Shown here: positions 51,719 to 52,895 of the stretch, in pieces | Position numbering within the stretch: position 1 is the stretch's first letter | Layout: each line of letters begins with the position of its first letter | Origin: Tenericutes bacterium ADurb.Bin239 | GTDB taxonomy: Bacteria; Bacillota_I; Bacilli_A; RFN20; CAG-826 | NCBI GenBank assembly: GCA_002069815.1 | Contig: MWCB01000009.1 | Coordinates: 1 to 52,895, forward strand | Direction: 5' to 3' | Length of the DNA: 52,895 nt | The notes under the pieces: generated by a model | The model's input: only the letters and a program-made list of their open reading frames with translations | Databases searched by the model: none | Told to the model about the DNA's origin: nothing | Translations under genes and position numbers: made by a program

Positions 51719-52692
51719 AATAGCCCGACCGCCTCTTTAACTTTTTTAAGCGTTTGATTAGCGATGATTGTCGCTTTTTGAGCGCCATCACGAAGAACCC
51801 GATCAACTTCACCGCTTTTAAGGAATTCGTAAGCTTTTTCTTGGAAAGGCCCAAGGGTATTAATTACTACATTAGCGACTTCCTTTTTAAAGTCGCCATA
51901 GCGGTAGTCTTTAAATTTTTTAACACAATCGTCTAAGCTTTTATCAGTAAGTGCGGCGTAAATGGTAAGCAAGTTAGTAATACCAGGTTTCTTTTCTTCG
52001 TCAACATATATTTCACTACCTGAATCAGTAACGGCACTCATAATTTTTTTACGAATGACCGTTAAGTCATCAGTTAAATAAATATCGCCCTTCCCACTTT
52101 CGCTTTTACTCATCTTAATGGAGGGGTCTGATAATGACATAATCCGTTTGCCAACCGTTGAGACTATAGGTTCAGGCATTACTAAAATTTTGCCATAACG
52201 ATTATTAAAACGAACGACGAGGTCGCGTGTAATTTCAATATGTTGGATTTGGTCTTCACCAACAGGAACAATGTTTGCTTCGTAAAGTAAAATATCGCTT
52301 GCCATTAACACTGGATAAGTAAATAAACCTAAACCAATCGCATTACCATCCATGTTTTGACTTTTTTCTTTAAACTGGGTCATGCGACTTAATTCGCCCA
52401 TGTAGAGATAATTTTGTAAGATAGCGTTTAACTCAGCGTGCGCGCTGACATCACTTTGTTTAAAGATAGTTACTCTATTTGGATCTAAGCCCGCTGCTAA
52501 ATAGAAGGCGGTTAATAATCTTGTATTCATTCGTAATTCTTCAGGATCAATGGGCAAAGTTAAAGCATGTAAATCCGCAATGAATATGAAAACGTCATGG
52601 TCGCTTTGATATTGGGAAAAGTTTTTTAGAGCCCCAATGTAGTTACCAAGGGTTAGTTTTCCAGTCGGTTTAATGCCACTTAATACTCGCAT
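51715..52692 (-). CDS. trpS: tryptophanyl-tRNA synthetase
   Basis: Charges tRNA-Trp. 325 residues from the ATG following AAGGAG; a GTG 6 nt upstream overlaps the site. The HIGH-type motif is TLGNYIGA near residue 14-21, and KMSKS is present in IKMSKSESG. No T-box leader: only about 20 nt separate the promoter from the start. Confidence 0.96.
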   Translation of the reverse strand: MRVLSGIKPTGKLTLGNYIGALKNFSQYQSDHDVFIFIADLHALTLPIDPEELRMNTRLLTAFYLAAGLDPNRVTIFKQSDVSAHAELNAILQNYLYMGELSRMTQFKEKSQNMDGNAIGLGLFTYPVLMASDILLYEANIVPVGEDQIQHIEITRDLVVRFNNRYGKILVMPEPIVSTVGKRIMSLSDPSIKMSKSESGKGDIYLTDDLTVIRKKIMSAVTDSGSEIYVDEEKKPGITNLLTIYAALTDKSLDDCVKKFKDYRYGDFKKEVANVVINTLGPFQEKAYEFLKSGEVDRVLRDGAQKATIIANQTLKKVKEAVGLL

Positions 52693-52715
52693 AATCACTC
52701 CTTTTTACCTTAGAA

Positions 52716-52744
52716 ATTATAATCTATATGACTTTTATAGTCAA
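52716..52744 (-). promoter_or_regulatory. trpS promoter
   Basis: Minus strand: TTGACT, a 17-bp spacer, TATAAT. Near-consensus sigma-A promoter, 23 bp before the start codon. Confidence 0.85.
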
Positions 52745-52791
52745 CTGGACTCGCTTAACAGCACTTTATTAAAAAAAATTGCTTTGAGGTA

Positions 52792-52820
52792 TTGCATTTA
52801 CGAAGTAAATAAGTTATATT
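52792..52820 (+). promoter_or_regulatory. spx promoter
   Basis: TTGCAT (52792-52797), a 17-bp spacer, TATATT (52815-52820), followed by AAGGAGG at 52833. Confidence 0.75.
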
Positions 52821-52848
52821 AATACCCGGAACAAGGAGGTACTAACAA

Positions 52849-52895
52849 ATGATTAAGATTTATACATCACCGAGTTGTTCGTCATGTCGTAAGGT
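52849..52895 (+). CDS. spx: Spx/ArsC-family regulator, start only
   Basis: The window ends 15-16 codons into the gene. The visible N-terminus MIKIYTSPSCSSCRKV matches Spx with the redox CxxC (C10, C13). Spx binds the RNA polymerase alpha C-terminal domain and activates the thiol-stress response. AAGGAGG precedes the ATG. Another ArsC-family paralogue such as MgsR cannot be excluded from so short a piece. Confidence 0.8.
   Translation, partial: MIKIYTSPSCSSCRK

Noticed and set aside
52693..52750. T-box leader for trpS
   Set aside because: Only about 20 nt lie between the -10 box and the start codon, far too short.
1..52895. CRISPR array
   Set aside because: No set of regularly spaced repeats with unique spacers was seen; the three 19-bp-spaced repeats at 26509-26555 are too short and closely spaced.
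1..52895. Mycoplasma-type code (TGA as tryptophan)
   Set aside because: TGA ends clear genes (for example at 18827-18829 and 22074-22076) and tryptophan is TGG throughout, so the standard code applies.

Overview
The window comes from a low-GC Bacillota-type chromosome that uses the standard genetic code (TGA is a stop, tryptophan is TGG). Spx, a CdaA-type diadenylate cyclase, YitT, YwaF-like and DUF1846 proteins all point to Firmicutes. I cannot fix the order; an Erysipelotrichia-like or Mollicutes-related lineage is possible but not shown.

Region 1 (1-7450) is an accessory island. It holds a decayed gene with an IS3-family element (388-1967) inserted in it. A minus-strand protein follows whose C-terminus is a YoeB/RelE-type toxin domain fused to a 300-residue unknown domain. 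Then come a small coiled-coil protein, a CpXC zinc-ribbon protein, a ribbon-helix-helix-like protein, an ADP-ribosylglycohydrolase and an ImmA/IrrE-type metallopeptidase.

Region 2 (about 7451-26630) is a compact siphovirus-type (HK97-fold) prophage read entirely on the + strand. The order is small terminase, BspA-type leucine-rich repeat protein, large terminase, portal, protease, capsid, connectors, tail tube, tail chaperones with a frameshift, tape measure, Dit, Tal, a baseplate-like protein, a nucleotidyltransferase, two holin-like proteins, a candidate noncoding RNA, an HTH/zinc-ribbon protein, a small accessory protein and two overlapping serine recombinases. No replication genes, repressor or endolysin are visible, so this is a reduced prophage or a structural remnant.

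Region 3 (26630-52895) is mostly core chromosome. It has a GGDEF diguanylate cyclase, a TIM-barrel isomerase/epimerase with an elaborate leader, cdaA-glmM without cdaR, tandem mgtE genes (the first frameshifted at a T8 run) and a membrane thioredoxin-like protein. Next are YitT, a fused ABC exporter, a CDF transporter cut by an in-frame amber codon, and a nucleotide-salvage run upp-prs-DUF1846-hpt. On the minus strand lie an F420-ligase-like gene, a COG2509 flavoprotein, tRNA-Ser(GGA) and a YwaF-like membrane protein. The window ends with an RluA-type pseudouridine synthase, phosphoglucomutase, trpS with a HAD phosphatase, and the start of spx.

Two signalling nucleotides (c-di-GMP and c-di-AMP) are made by genes about 2.4 kb apart. 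Several host genes show loss-of-function changes (mgtE1, the CDF gene, the left-edge gene), which could be real decay or base-calling errors. Two + strand genes have no Shine-Dalgarno and an extended -10 or -10 placed for leaderless transcription.
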